Below, piece by piece: positions 45,526 to 54,827 of a stretch of DNA of 64,000 nucleotides. This DNA comes from Methylopila henanensis (lineage in GTDB: Bacteria; Pseudomonadota; Alphaproteobacteria; Rhizobiales; Methylopilaceae). The stretch is from the NCBI RefSeq assembly GCF_042681025.1, contig NZ_JBHUER010000009.1, positions 46,604 to 110,603 of the forward strand, read 5' to 3'. A model generated the notes under the pieces. That model saw only the letters and a list, made by a program, of their open reading frames with translations, ran no database searches and was not told the DNA's origin. The position numbers and the translations under genes were made by a program. Position 1 is the stretch's first letter; the number at the start of each line of letters is the position of its first letter.

Positions 45526-46500
45526 GTGATCAACGAGCTCTTCAGAATGGCCAGCGATCCGCGCTCGGTCGCGATGCTGCTCGCGGCGGTCGCCGCGGCG
45601 GCGACGGTGCTGACCTTCGCGATGCCGCTGTTCGCGGGCGACGCGCTCAACAAGCGGATGAAATCGGTCGCGCTCGAGCGCTCGAAGATCCGCGCGCGGG
45701 AGCGGGAGCGGCTGGCGCGCGGCGAGCGCAAGGGGCTCAAGCGCGAGCCCAAGGCCTACATGCAGAACGTGGTCAGCCAGTTCAACCTGGCGAAGCACCT
45801 CGGGACCGAGGACGCCAAGGAACGGCTGCAGATGGCCGGCTATCGCGGGCCCGGAGCGATGGTCACGTTCCTGTTCTTCCGGCTCGTCGCGCCGCTCGCC
45901 TTCATGGCGATCGCGCTGATCTACCTGTTCCTGATCAACGACTTCGGCCTCACCTGGCCGGTCCGCCTCGGCGGCGTGATCTTCGCGACCTACCTCGGCA
46001 TCAAGGCGCCCGAGCTCTATCTCCAGAACCAGACCGCAAAGCGCCAGTTGTCGATGAAGCGCGCCTTTCCGGACGCGCTCGACCTGATGCTGATCTGCGT
46101 CGAATCCGGCATGTCGATCGAGGCCGCCTTCCGCAAGGTCGCGGACGAGATCGGCTCGCAGTCGGTCGCGCTCGCCGAAGAGCTGACGCTCGCGATGGCG
46201 GAGATGTCCTACCTGCAGGACCGCCGGCAGGCCTACGAGAACCTCGGCGCGCGCACCGGCCTCGACTCCGTCAAATCGGTCGCCACCGCCCTGATCCAGG
46301 CCGACAAATACGGCACGCCGGTCAGCACGGCGCTGCGCGTGCTCGGCCAGGACAGCCGCGACATGCGCATGGCCGAGGCCGAGAAGAAGGCCGCCGCCCT
46401 GCCGCCGAAACTGACCGTGCCGATGATCGTGTTCTTCCTGCCGGTGATCTTCGTGGTCATCCTCGGCCCGGCCGTGATCCAGGTGCTGGCGATCAAGTAG
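45526..46500 (+). CDS. tadC: Tad inner-membrane platform protein TadC
   Basis: 324 residues from a GTG at 45526, 20 bp after tadB. F-domain core FPDALDLMLICVESGMSIEAAFRKVADEIG and DSVKSVATALIQADKYGTPVSTALRVLGQDSRDMR, with C-terminal membrane helix MIVFFLPVIFVVILGPAVIQVL. It ends the plus-strand pilus operon; the next gene converges with a single base between stops. Confidence 0.93.
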   Translation: MINELFRMASDPRSVAMLLAAVAAAATVLTFAMPLFAGDALNKRMKSVALERSKIRARERERLARGERKGLKREPKAYMQNVVSQFNLAKHLGTEDAKERLQMAGYRGPGAMVTFLFFRLVAPLAFMAIALIYLFLINDFGLTWPVRLGGVIFATYLGIKAPELYLQNQTAKRQLSMKRAFPDALDLMLICVESGMSIEAAFRKVADEIGSQSVALAEELTLAMAEMSYLQDRRQAYENLGARTGLDSVKSVATALIQADKYGTPVSTALRVLGQDSRDMRMAEAEKKAAALPPKLTVPMIVFFLPVIFVVILGPAVIQVLAIK

Positions 46501-46501
46501 C

Positions 46502-47662
46502 CTACTCGCCGGCGCGCAGCTCCTCGGTCGGCTCGATGTCCGGCTCGGCCGGCTCGGTCGGCTGATGCGGGAACCCCTCGATCGACCCGACCGGCTTGGC
46601 GTCGCGCTTGATGTCGATCGGGCTCGTCACATAGGCGGTCATCAGCTCGGCGAGGGAGCGCAGCGCGTGCATGTGGATGCGCTCATAGCCGTGGCTCGCG
46701 TCGATGCCGAAGGTCACGAGCGCGGTGCGCACGTCGGCGCCGGCCTCGATCGCCGACGCGCTGTCCGACCGGTAGTAGCGGAACACGTCGCGCTGGTGGC
46801 GGATGTCGTTGTCGCGCGCGAGCCGGATCAGCTCGTGGGTGAGATGGTAGTCGAACGGTCCGGTCTGGTCGGCCATGGCGATGGTCACGCCGAACTCGTC
46901 GGAGGCCTGCCCCGGCGCGGTGGTGCCGTTGTCGATCGTCACCATGGCGGCGACGTCGTGCGGCAGCACCGCGGAGGCGCCGACGCCGACCTCCTCGGCG
47001 ATCGAGAACACCCACCATGTGTCGACCGGGGGCTTCTTGCCCGAGTCGATCATCGCCTTCAGCGTCGCGAGCAGGATCGCGACGCCGGCCTTGTCGTCGA
47101 GGTGGCGGGAGACGATGAAGCCGTTGTCGAGAAACTCGGTCTCGGGATCGATCGCCACCACGTCGCCGACATGGAAGCCCAGCCGGTTCAGGTCCGGAAC
47201 GTCGCGCACGAGAGCGTCGACGCGCACCTCCACATAGGGCCAGCCGGTCGGCTGGGTGTCGATCTCGTCGGCGTAGGTGTGGCCCGACGCCTTCAGCGGC
47301 AGGATCGAGCCGCGATAGGCGCCGGCCTCGGTGAAGACCGTGCAGCGCGCGCCTTCGGCGAAGCGCGCGGACCAGTTGCCGATCGGGACCAGCTCGAGCC
47401 GCCCATTGGGCTTCAGGTACTTCACCTGCGCGCCGAGGGTGTCGAGATGCGCGATCAGCGCGCGCGACGGATCCTTCGCCTTGCCCTTCAGCTTGGCGCG
47501 GATCGCGCCGCGCCGCGTCACCTCCGGCTCGACGCCCAGCCGCTGAAGCTCGTCGACCACCGCATGGGTGATCGTGTCGGTGAACCCGGTCGGGCTCGGA
47601 ATTCGGAGCAGAGCCTTAAGCTGCTCGCCGAGATAATCGATGTCGACATCAAGACGCGCCAT
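46502..47662 (-). CDS. M42-family metallopeptidase of the NAGGN osmolyte system
   Basis: 386 residues. Zinc ligands are in LIAHLDTLGAQ, SRHLDDKAGVAI, SIAEEVGVGAS and the late GYERIHMHAL. It belongs to the M42 type that accompanies the amidotransferase and GNAT/ATP-grasp genes of N-acetylglutaminylglutamine amide synthesis, which lie 1.7 kb downstream in this window. It may trim or recycle the dipeptide. An acidic tail (EPAEPDIEPTEELRAGE) follows the catalytic domain. It is convergent with tadC and divergent from the flavoprotein gene. Confidence 0.88.
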   Translation of the reverse strand: MARLDVDIDYLGEQLKALLRIPSPTGFTDTITHAVVDELQRLGVEPEVTRRGAIRAKLKGKAKDPSRALIAHLDTLGAQVKYLKPNGRLELVPIGNWSARFAEGARCTVFTEAGAYRGSILPLKASGHTYADEIDTQPTGWPYVEVRVDALVRDVPDLNRLGFHVGDVVAIDPETEFLDNGFIVSRHLDDKAGVAILLATLKAMIDSGKKPPVDTWWVFSIAEEVGVGASAVLPHDVAAMVTIDNGTTAPGQASDEFGVTIAMADQTGPFDYHLTHELIRLARDNDIRHQRDVFRYYRSDSASAIEAGADVRTALVTFGIDASHGYERIHMHALRSLAELMTAYVTSPIDIKRDAKPVGSIEGFPHQPTEPAEPDIEPTEELRAGE

Positions 47663-47891
47663 GAGGCCTCGCAGCGGGAACAGGGTGATTCGGCTCGCCT
47701 CTGTTTAGGGCGCGGTGGCCGGCGCGTCATCCCGACGTTCACGCGGCGCGGCCCGGTCCGGCGCGGCCCGGACAGGCGATCTTCGCCGCCGCGGGCGCGG
47801 AAGGCTCCTGCGCCCGATCGTCGCCTGCGGCCCGCTTCGGCTCCGCTCCGGTGGTGCGGCGGATAGAATATGGTAATTCGACAGAAGAACT

Positions 47892-49331
47892 ATGATTACT
47901 CCTCCCGGACACGTCTCCATGTCTGCTGAAGTGACGAAGCCGCGCACCATCCTCGTTGTCGGAGGAGGGCTGAGCGGCTCGCTTCTCGCGCTGCGCGCAA
48001 TCGAGAATCCGGCCAACCGCGTCGTCCTGATCGAACGGGCCGGCGCGCTCGGCCGCGGCGTCGCCTACGGCGCCTGCGACCCTGAGCACCTGCTCAACGT
48101 GCCGCTGTTCCGCATGGAGGTCGGGCTGTCGCCGTCCTTCCAGGACTGGCTGGGCGCGAACCGTCCGCACGAGCTCAACGCCGACGACGGCGGCTTGAAG
48201 GATTCCTTCGTGTCCCGCCGGTCCTTCGGCGACTACATCGAGGACGTCACCGAGCGGAACGTGCTCGCGGGCCGGCTGACGCGCGTTCGCGGCGACGTCG
48301 TCGAGATCGGCCGAGAGGGGGAGCCCTACGCGCTCCTGCGCGACGGACGCGTTCTGCGCGGCACGCACGTCGTGCTCGCCACCGGCAACCTGCCGCCGAA
48401 GACGCCCCGCTTCAGGGACGAGGGCGTGCTGGACTCGCCTGTGTTCATTCCCGACCCCTGGGACGTGCACAAGGACCGGCTGCCCGCCAGCGGCGCGACG
48501 GTGCTGCTGATCGGCTCGGGCCTTACGATGGTCGACGTGGCGCTGCGCCTCGCGCGCAACGGTCACCAAGGCCCGATCATCGCGCTGTCGCGCCGGGGCC
48601 TGCTGCCGAACCGCCATGTCCATGGCGGCCAGTGGCGAAACGCCTTCGAGGACCGGCCGCTGACGCCGCTGGCGGCCTTGCGCCTGCTCAAGCGGGAGGC
48701 GCGCGAGGCGGCGGCGCAGGGCGTGCCATGGCAGCGCGTGATCGACGCGGCGCGTCCGAGCCTTGCGAGCGTCTGGACTTCGTGGAGCCGGGACGAGCGC
48801 CGCCGCTTCCTGCGCCACGGCCGCACCATCTGGGACGTGCACCGTCACCGCATGGCCGGGGCCGTGGCGTCGCCGATCGACCAGCTCGTGCGGTCGGGCC
48901 GCCTTCAGGTCCGGGCCGGCCGCATCGACGGCCTGAAGCGCACGCCGTCCGGCGCCCTCGTGAACCTGCGTCCGCGCGGTTCGCGCGAGACCGTCGGGAT
49001 CGAGGTCGACACGATCGTCAACTGCACCGGCCCCCGCTCCTCGTTCGACGACCTGAACGAGCCGGCCTACATCAAGCTGAAGGAGCGCGGACTGCTCGTG
49101 GCCGACGACCTCGGCCTCGGCGTCAAGACGTTCGGCTGCGCCGTGGTCGACAGGTACGCGACGCCCTCGGACTGGCTTTTCGCCATCGGGCCGCTCACGC
49201 GCCCGGAATGGTGGGAGATCACGGCGGCGCCGGAGATCTCGGCGCAGAGCTACTATCTCGCGAACGGTCTGGAGCGTCGGAGCCCGCAGACGCTGCTGCG
49301 CGACTTCGTGGACCTCGGCGCAGGCATCTAG
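47892..49331 (+). CDS. FAD/NAD(P)-binding flavoprotein embedded in the NAGGN cluster
   Basis: 479 residues. An N-terminal dinucleotide fold has ILVVGGGLSGSLLALRAIE and a second one VLLIGSGLTMVDVALRLARNGHQG. HLLNVPLFRMEVG and NCTGPRSSFDDL are typical of the PF13454-like FAD-NAD(P) oxidoreductases. The true ATG may be 47892 or 47919. It is oriented opposite to asnO-ngg and to the peptidase. Its reaction is unknown; whether it belongs to osmolyte metabolism is uncertain. Confidence 0.78.
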   Translation: MITPPGHVSMSAEVTKPRTILVVGGGLSGSLLALRAIENPANRVVLIERAGALGRGVAYGACDPEHLLNVPLFRMEVGLSPSFQDWLGANRPHELNADDGGLKDSFVSRRSFGDYIEDVTERNVLAGRLTRVRGDVVEIGREGEPYALLRDGRVLRGTHVVLATGNLPPKTPRFRDEGVLDSPVFIPDPWDVHKDRLPASGATVLLIGSGLTMVDVALRLARNGHQGPIIALSRRGLLPNRHVHGGQWRNAFEDRPLTPLAALRLLKREAREAAAQGVPWQRVIDAARPSLASVWTSWSRDERRRFLRHGRTIWDVHRHRMAGAVASPIDQLVRSGRLQVRAGRIDGLKRTPSGALVNLRPRGSRETVGIEVDTIVNCTGPRSSFDDLNEPAYIKLKERGLLVADDLGLGVKTFGCAVVDRYATPSDWLFAIGPLTRPEWWEITAAPEISAQSYYLANGLERRSPQTLLRDFVDLGAGI

Positions 49332-49388
49332 GGCCTGATGATTTCAGGCGTCGCGCCCGTCGAACAAGCGCGGCGCTCCGGCCGCGCT

Positions 49389-51137
49389 TCAGCCGAGCCC
49401 GTGACGGCGCACCGCCGTCGGCACCGACAGCGGGAACAGCAGGTCGACGAAGCGCTCGGCCGTCGGCTGCGGCTCATGGTTGGCGAGGCCGGGCCGCTCG
49501 TTCGCCTCGATGAAGGCGTAGGTCGGCTCGTGCGGAGCGCGGACCATGAAGTCGACGCCCACCACGGGTATGTCGATCGCGCGCGCCACCTTCACCGCGG
49601 CGTCCACCAGCGTCGGATGCACCACGCCGGTGACGTCGTGGATCGTGCCGCCGGTGTGCAGGTTCGCCGTTTTGCGCACGACGATGGTCTGGTTGGACGG
49701 CGCGACGTCATCGAGCGCGAAGCCCGCCGCGCGCACGCAGCGCTCGGTCTCGGCGTCGATCGGGATCGAGCTCTCGCCGCCGGTCGCGGCGGAGCGGCGT
49801 CGGCTCTGCGCCGCGATCAGGTCGCGCACGGATGAACGGCCGTCCGTGGTGATCTGCGCGGGGCGCCGCACCGCGGCGGCCACCAGCTTGAAGTCGATGA
49901 CGATGAGCCGAAGGTCCTCGCCCTCCGCCTTCTGCTCCACGATCACGCGGTCGCAGAAGGCGCGCGCGCGCTCGATCGCCGCCTCGGTCTCCTCGACGGT
50001 CTCGAGCCCGACCGAAATGCCGCGGCCCTGCTCGCCGCGGGCGGGCTTCACCACCACCGAACCGTAGCGCTTCAGGAAATCCTCCAGCTTCGCGCGGTCG
50101 CCGGCCTCGATCTGGTCCGGCACCGTGACGCCCGCGCGCGACACCGCGCGGCGGGTGACGGCCTTGTCGTCGCAGATCGACATGGCGACGCCGGTGGTCA
50201 GCTCGCTCAGCGACTCGCGGCACAGGATCGAGCGCCCGCCATGGGTCAGGCGGAAGAACCCGCCCTCGGAGTCGGTGACGTCGACGCCGATGCCGCGGCG
50301 GCGCGCCTCGTCGACGATGATCCGGGCGTAGGGGTTGAGCCCTTCCGTTCCCTGGTCGCCCACGAACAAGCGCTCGTTGATCGAGTTCTTGCGTTTCACC
50401 GAGAAGGTCGGGATGCGGACGAAGCCGAGCTTCTCGTAGAGCGCGATCGCCTGCGCGTTGTCGTGCATTACCGACAGGTCCATCGAGCGGGCGCCCTGTT
50501 CGGCCAGCGTCTCGGCGAGCCTGCGCACCAGCGTCTCGCCGACGCCGGGATGGGGCGCCTGCGGGTCGACCGCAAGGCACCAGAGCGACGATCCGCCCTC
50601 CGGATCGCCGAAGGAGCGGCCATGGTCGACGCCGGTCACCGTGCCGATGACGGCGTGGGTGCGCGCGTCCTCGGCGACGAGATGGATCACGGCGTCGCCG
50701 CCGGCGTGGCGCTCGAAGAAGTCGGGGCGCACCGTCACCATGTGGCGCGAGGCGTAGATGCGGTTCACCTCCTCGGCGTCGAAAGGCCGGGCGAGGCGGC
50801 GCACGTTGAAGGCGCGCTGGCCGCGGCTCGACGGCTCGTAGGCCTCGAGATCGAGGCGGAACATGTGGCTCGGATCAAGGAACAGCTCAAGCGGGGCCTG
50901 CGCCAGCAGCACGTGCGGATCGTCGACATAGACCGCGATGTCGCGGGCTTCCGGCCCCTCCTCGCGCAGCGCCTCGGCCAGAAGCGCCGGGTCCTGGAAG
51001 GTCTGGCCGAACAGCAGTCGGCCCCACCCGCAGTCGACGATCGCGTTCGCCTTGACCCCGGGCGCTCCCGTCGGTTGGCCGTCGCCGCGCGCGGCCGACC
51101 GCTCGCCGTGTTGCGTCTGCATCGCCGTCATCGCCAC
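49389..51137 (-). CDS. ngg: N-acetylglutaminylglutamine synthetase (GNAT plus ATP-grasp)
   Basis: 582 residues. The N-terminal GNAT half (about 90-270) has SSLWCLAVDPQAPHPGVGETLVRRLAE and DNAQAIALYEKLGF. The C-terminal ATP-grasp half has YGSVVVKPARGEQGRGISVG and VVGVDFMVRAP with FIEANERPGLANHEPQ. It acetylates glutamine and ligates a second glutamine. The start may be GTG 51137 or ATG 51131. asnO lies 19 bp upstream. Together they make NAGGN, an osmoprotectant accumulated at high salt in Sinorhizobium and Pseudomonas. Confidence 0.92.
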   Translation of the reverse strand: MAMTAMQTQHGERSAARGDGQPTGAPGVKANAIVDCGWGRLLFGQTFQDPALLAEALREEGPEARDIAVYVDDPHVLLAQAPLELFLDPSHMFRLDLEAYEPSSRGQRAFNVRRLARPFDAEEVNRIYASRHMVTVRPDFFERHAGGDAVIHLVAEDARTHAVIGTVTGVDHGRSFGDPEGGSSLWCLAVDPQAPHPGVGETLVRRLAETLAEQGARSMDLSVMHDNAQAIALYEKLGFVRIPTFSVKRKNSINERLFVGDQGTEGLNPYARIIVDEARRRGIGVDVTDSEGGFFRLTHGGRSILCRESLSELTTGVAMSICDDKAVTRRAVSRAGVTVPDQIEAGDRAKLEDFLKRYGSVVVKPARGEQGRGISVGLETVEETEAAIERARAFCDRVIVEQKAEGEDLRLIVIDFKLVAAAVRRPAQITTDGRSSVRDLIAAQSRRRSAATGGESSIPIDAETERCVRAAGFALDDVAPSNQTIVVRKTANLHTGGTIHDVTGVVHPTLVDAAVKVARAIDIPVVGVDFMVRAPHEPTYAFIEANERPGLANHEPQPTAERFVDLLFPLSVPTAVRRHGLG

Positions 51138-51156
51138 CGTCCCGCTTTCCGTTCGT

Positions 51157-52929
51157 TCAAACGCCGTGGGTCTGGAGCCAGATCTCCAGCAGCGCGCACT
51201 GCCACAGTTCGGAGCCCCTCAGCGGCGTGATATGCGCCTGCGGGTCCGCGAACAGGGTCTCCAGATACTCCGGCCGGAACAGGCCGCGCTCGCGCGCCGC
51301 CTGGCTGCCCAGCGCGTCGCGGACCATCTCGAGCGTCTGGCCTTCAAGGTATTTCAGCCCCGGCACGGGGAAGTAGCCCTTGGGCCGGTCGACGATCTCC
51401 CTCGGCACGATCTGGCGCGCGAGGTCCTTCAGCACGCCCTTGCCGCCGTCGGCGAGCTTGTGCTCGCCCGGAATGCGCGCCGCGAGCTCGACCAGCTCGT
51501 GGTCGAGGAACGGCACGCGCGCCTCCAGCGAATGGGCCATGGTCATGTTGTCGACGCGCTTCACCGGGTCGTCGACCAGCATCACCAGGCTGTCGAGCCG
51601 AAGCGCCTTGTCGACCGCGTCGTCGGCGCCGGGCGTGTCGAAATGGTCCTCGACGAAGGCGCGGGCGTCGTCGGCGGTGGCGTAGGCCTCCGTCACATGC
51701 GCGAGGTAGCGCGCGTGGTCGCGGTCGAAGAACGCGCGGGCGTAGTCCGCGGCCGGCGCGTTGGAGGCCGCGACCGGCGGGTACCAGTGGTAGCCCGCGA
51801 AGATCTCGTCGGCGCCCTGCCCCGACTGCACCACGGTGACGTGCTTCCGGACCTCCTCCGACAGCAGGTAGAAGGCCACGCAGTCGTGGCTGACCATCGG
51901 CTCGGACATGGCCTCGACCGCGCCGGGCAGCGCGTCGAGCATGCGCCGCTCCTCGATCGTGATCTTGTGGTGCTTGGTGCCGAAGCGCTGCGCGACGATG
52001 TCCGAATACTTGAACTCGTCGCCCTCCTCGCCGCCGCGGGATTCGAAGCCGATCGAGAAGGTCTCGACGTTCTGGTGCCCGAGCTCGGAGAGCAGGGCCA
52101 CCACGACGCTGGAATCGACGCCGCCCGACAGCAGCACGCCGACCGGCACGTCCGCCACCATGCGGCGCTTCACGGCGGTGCGCAGGCCTTCGTGCACCTG
52201 CTCGCGCCACTCCTCGAACGAGCGCGCCACGTCGGCCGCCGAGCGGTCGTAGGAGACCGTCCAGTAGACCTCCTCCTTGGTGCGACCGTCCGGCTCGTAG
52301 ATGCGCAAGGTTGCGGGCGGCAGCTTGCGGACGCCCGCGAGGATGGTGCGCGGGGCCGGCACCACCGAGTGGAAGCTCATGTAGGCGTTGAGCCCGACCG
52401 GATCGATCGCGGTGTCGACCCCGCCCGCCTTCAGCAGCGACGGCAGGGAAGACGAGAACCGGACGCGGCCCGCGCCCTCGGAGATGTACAGCGGTTTGAT
52501 GCCGAGCCGGTCGCGGATCAGGATGACGCGGCCCGAGTCGCGCTCGTGGATGGCGATGGCGAACATGCCGAACAGCTTCTTCGGCAGCTCGGTCCCCCAC
52601 TCCTTCCAGCCCTTGATGATGACCTCGGTGTCGCCGTCGGAGAAGAAGACGTGGCCCTTGGCCTCGAGCTCGGCGCGCAGCTCCTTGTGGTTGTAGATGC
52701 AGCCGTTGAACACGATGGTCAGGCCGAGCGCCGGGTCCACCATCGGCTGCTCGGCGCGCTCCGACAGGTCGATGATCTTCAGCCGCCGGTGGCCGAAGGC
52801 GACGCGGCCGCGGGCGACCACGCCCTCGCCGTCGGGACCGCGCGCCACCATGCACCCGGCCATCGCGGCGACGGCCTCGACCGACGCCGGCTGACCGAGA
52901 AAGGTCGCTTCACCGCAGATTCCGCACAT
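51157..52929 (-). CDS. asnO: N-acetylglutaminylglutamine amidotransferase (asparagine synthase-like)
   Basis: 590 residues from MCGICGEATF, with C2 as glutaminase nucleophile. GATase II domain about 2-200 (RGPDGEGVV, FNGCIYNHKELR, RDRLGIKPLY), then the synthetase domain with P-loop LLSGGVDSSVVVALL and SGQGADEIFAGYHWY. It amidates the C-terminus of N-acetylglutaminylglutamine. The open frame upstream of the Met-Cys start is not coding. It heads the asnO-ngg pair. Confidence 0.93.
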   Translation of the reverse strand: MCGICGEATFLGQPASVEAVAAMAGCMVARGPDGEGVVARGRVAFGHRRLKIIDLSERAEQPMVDPALGLTIVFNGCIYNHKELRAELEAKGHVFFSDGDTEVIIKGWKEWGTELPKKLFGMFAIAIHERDSGRVILIRDRLGIKPLYISEGAGRVRFSSSLPSLLKAGGVDTAIDPVGLNAYMSFHSVVPAPRTILAGVRKLPPATLRIYEPDGRTKEEVYWTVSYDRSAADVARSFEEWREQVHEGLRTAVKRRMVADVPVGVLLSGGVDSSVVVALLSELGHQNVETFSIGFESRGGEEGDEFKYSDIVAQRFGTKHHKITIEERRMLDALPGAVEAMSEPMVSHDCVAFYLLSEEVRKHVTVVQSGQGADEIFAGYHWYPPVAASNAPAADYARAFFDRDHARYLAHVTEAYATADDARAFVEDHFDTPGADDAVDKALRLDSLVMLVDDPVKRVDNMTMAHSLEARVPFLDHELVELAARIPGEHKLADGGKGVLKDLARQIVPREIVDRPKGYFPVPGLKYLEGQTLEMVRDALGSQAARERGLFRPEYLETLFADPQAHITPLRGSELWQCALLEIWLQTHGV

Positions 52930-53088
52930 GTTCGTCCCGTCGCCCTGTTGAGATGCGGCGGGGCCTGCGCGTCGAAACCCCGACGCCGTTCGCCCGCCTT
53001 GTGCATCGCAACCTATGGCGCGCCGCACGGAAGGCGAGTCCGAGGCATGCCCAAAAGGCGTCCAGATTCGGGGAGGAAGCCGCCGCGG

Positions 53089-53736
53089 TCAGAAGCCGGA
53101 GTAGCGGCCTGGCTTGTGGTTGAGGACGAGAACGACGCTCAGCACCACCGCGCTGAGCACCGAAAGCGCGACGTGCCGGGGGTCGAGCACGGCGGCGGCG
53201 CAGGCGATCACGAGGCAGTCCGTCAGCGCCTGGGCGAGGCCGGCGCGCATGACGCCGCGCTCCTGCAGGTAGATCGCGAGCGCGCTGAATCCGCCGACGC
53301 TCGCGCGATGGCGGGCGAGCGCGAGCACGCCCATGCCGAGCAGCACGCCGCCGGCGACCGCCGCGAACGGCTCGCTGCGGACGTCGATCGCGAAGGCGTG
53401 CGGCGCGAGCGCCCCGAAGCCAGCCAGCATCGCGTTGACGATCAGCGTCTTCAGTCCGAACTCGCGCCCCATGGTGCGGAACACCAGCGCGTAGAACGGC
53501 GCGTTCACCAGCAGGAACAGCAGCCCCGCCGGCCAGCCGGTGGCGAAATGCAGGATCAGCGCGATGCCGGCGACGCCGCCGGTCGCGAGCCCCGCCGCCT
53601 GCAGCAGCGCGAGCCCGAAGCCGATCAGCACCACCGCGATGCAGAACGCGACCGCGTCCTCGAACCGCGTGTGCTTGCGGGCGTCGCTGGGTTTGAGCGC
53701 CGCGGCGAGGCGGCGGGGATCGAACGGGCGGATCAT
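53089..53736 (-). CDS. YitT-family membrane protein
   Basis: 215 residues from the ATG at 53736 (MIRPFDPRRLAAALKPSD). Five to six hydrophobic helices; LATGGVAGIALILHFATGWPAGLLFLLVNAPFYALVF is characteristic of the YitT/DUF161 family. Function is unknown in the family. It is on the same strand as fabI, 98 bp downstream, but shows no evident link to fatty acid synthesis. Confidence 0.83.
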   Translation of the reverse strand: MIRPFDPRRLAAALKPSDARKHTRFEDAVAFCIAVVLIGFGLALLQAAGLATGGVAGIALILHFATGWPAGLLFLLVNAPFYALVFRTMGREFGLKTLIVNAMLAGFGALAPHAFAIDVRSEPFAAVAGGVLLGMGVLALARHRASVGGFSALAIYLQERGVMRAGLAQALTDCLVIACAAAVLDPRHVALSVLSAVVLSVVLVLNHKPGRYSGF

Positions 53737-53834
53737 CGCGGCGAGTATGCCTGCGCCGGGGCGCGCGAGAAGCGCGTCAGCCGGACCGCAGCCATTCGCC
53801 CGGACCGGACGCTCCTGCGCGGCCCTCCGGCTTG

Positions 53835-54674
53835 TCAGCCCTGCGCCGCCTTTTCGGCCGCGTCCTCGGCCGCGACGATCGTCTTCAGGCTTTCGGTGCG
53901 CGGCATCGAGATGATGTTGTAGCCGGCGTCCACGAAGTGGACCTCGCCGGTGACGCCCGACGACAGGCCGGAAAGCAGATAGAGCGCGGCGCCGCCGACG
54001 TCCTCGATGGTGATCGGGCGGCGGAGCGGCGCGTGACGGCGCTGGTGCTCGTACATCAGCCGGGCGTCGGCGATGCCGGCGCCGGCGAGCGTCCGCACCG
54101 GGCCGGCGGAGATCGCGTTGACGCGGATCCCCTGCGGGCCGTAGTCGGCGGCGAGGTAGCGCACGCTCGCCTCCAGCGCGGCCTTGGCGACGCCCATGAC
54201 GTTGTAGTTCGGCATGACGCGGGTCGCGCCGCCATAGGTCAGCGTGATCATCGCGCCGCCGCCCGTCATCAGCTCGGCGGCGCGCTTCGCGATCTCGGTG
54301 AAGGAGAAGGCCGAGATCACCATGGTGCGCGAGAAGTTCTCGCGGGTGGTGTCGGCGTAGCGGCCCTTCAGCTCGTTCTTGTTGGAGAAGCCGATGGCGT
54401 GGACCAGCAGGTCGAGCCCGCCCCAGCGCTCCTTCAGCGCCGCGAACACCGCGTCGACCGAGGCGATGTCCTCGACGTCGCACGGGAGCACGAGATCGGA
54501 GCCGACGCTCTCCGCCAGCGGCCGCACGCGCTTGCCCAAGGCCTCGCCCTGATAGGTGAAGGCGATCTCGGCGCCGGCCTCGGCCAGCGCCCTGGCGCAG
54601 CCCCAGGCGATGGAGTGGTCGTTGGCGACGCCCATGACGAGGGCGCGCTTGCCTGAAAGAAGTCCGGCGACCAT
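53835..54674 (-). CDS. fabI: Enoyl-[ACP] reductase (NADH)
   Basis: 279 residues from the ATG at 54674 (MVAGLLSGKRALVMGVANDHSIAWG). Atypical SDR with the FabI Tyr-x6-Lys pair in YNVMGVAK, GFSNKNELKG and GPVRTLAGAGI. It carries out the last step of each fatty acid elongation cycle and is the target of triclosan in other bacteria. It lies downstream of fabA and fabB on the same strand, but the palindromic repeat separates it from fabB. Confidence 0.95.
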   Translation of the reverse strand: MVAGLLSGKRALVMGVANDHSIAWGCARALAEAGAEIAFTYQGEALGKRVRPLAESVGSDLVLPCDVEDIASVDAVFAALKERWGGLDLLVHAIGFSNKNELKGRYADTTRENFSRTMVISAFSFTEIAKRAAELMTGGGAMITLTYGGATRVMPNYNVMGVAKAALEASVRYLAADYGPQGIRVNAISAGPVRTLAGAGIADARLMYEHQRRHAPLRRPITIEDVGGAALYLLSGLSSGVTGEVHFVDAGYNIISMPRTESLKTIVAAEDAAEKAAQG

Positions 54675-54707
54675 GCGCCCCTCCGAAGGATGCGCCGGGG
54701 ACGTTCG

Positions 54708-54820
54708 CGTCATCCCGGACGGAGCGAAGCGAAGATCCGGGATCGTCGTCCGGACATGAGCTTCATTCTGATGACGATCCCGGCTCTGCGCGGGCTCAAG
54801 CCGCTTCGGCCGGGATGACG
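54708..54820. repeat. Interspersed palindromic repeat, copy B
   Basis: 113 bp bounded by CGTCATCCCGG and CCGGGATGACG, a perfect 11-bp terminal inverted repeat, with inner blocks CCGGGATCGT and ACGATCCCGG. It shares these four blocks with copy A at 21657-21758; the spacers differ. It fills most of the gap between fabB and fabI and could form a stable double hairpin in the transcript. Confidence 0.75.
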
Positions 54821-54827
54821 GTCGGCG

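Noticed and set aside
47745..47771. Short GC-rich tandem repeat (GGCGCGGCCCGG twice, 15-bp period)
   Set aside because: Only two units; in a genome of this GC content it may arise by chance and nothing links it to function.
50938..53922. A 994-codon plus-strand frame across ngg, asnO and YitT genes
   Set aside because: Antisense shadow of three well-supported minus-strand genes; the product is Arg/His/Asp-rich without motifs.
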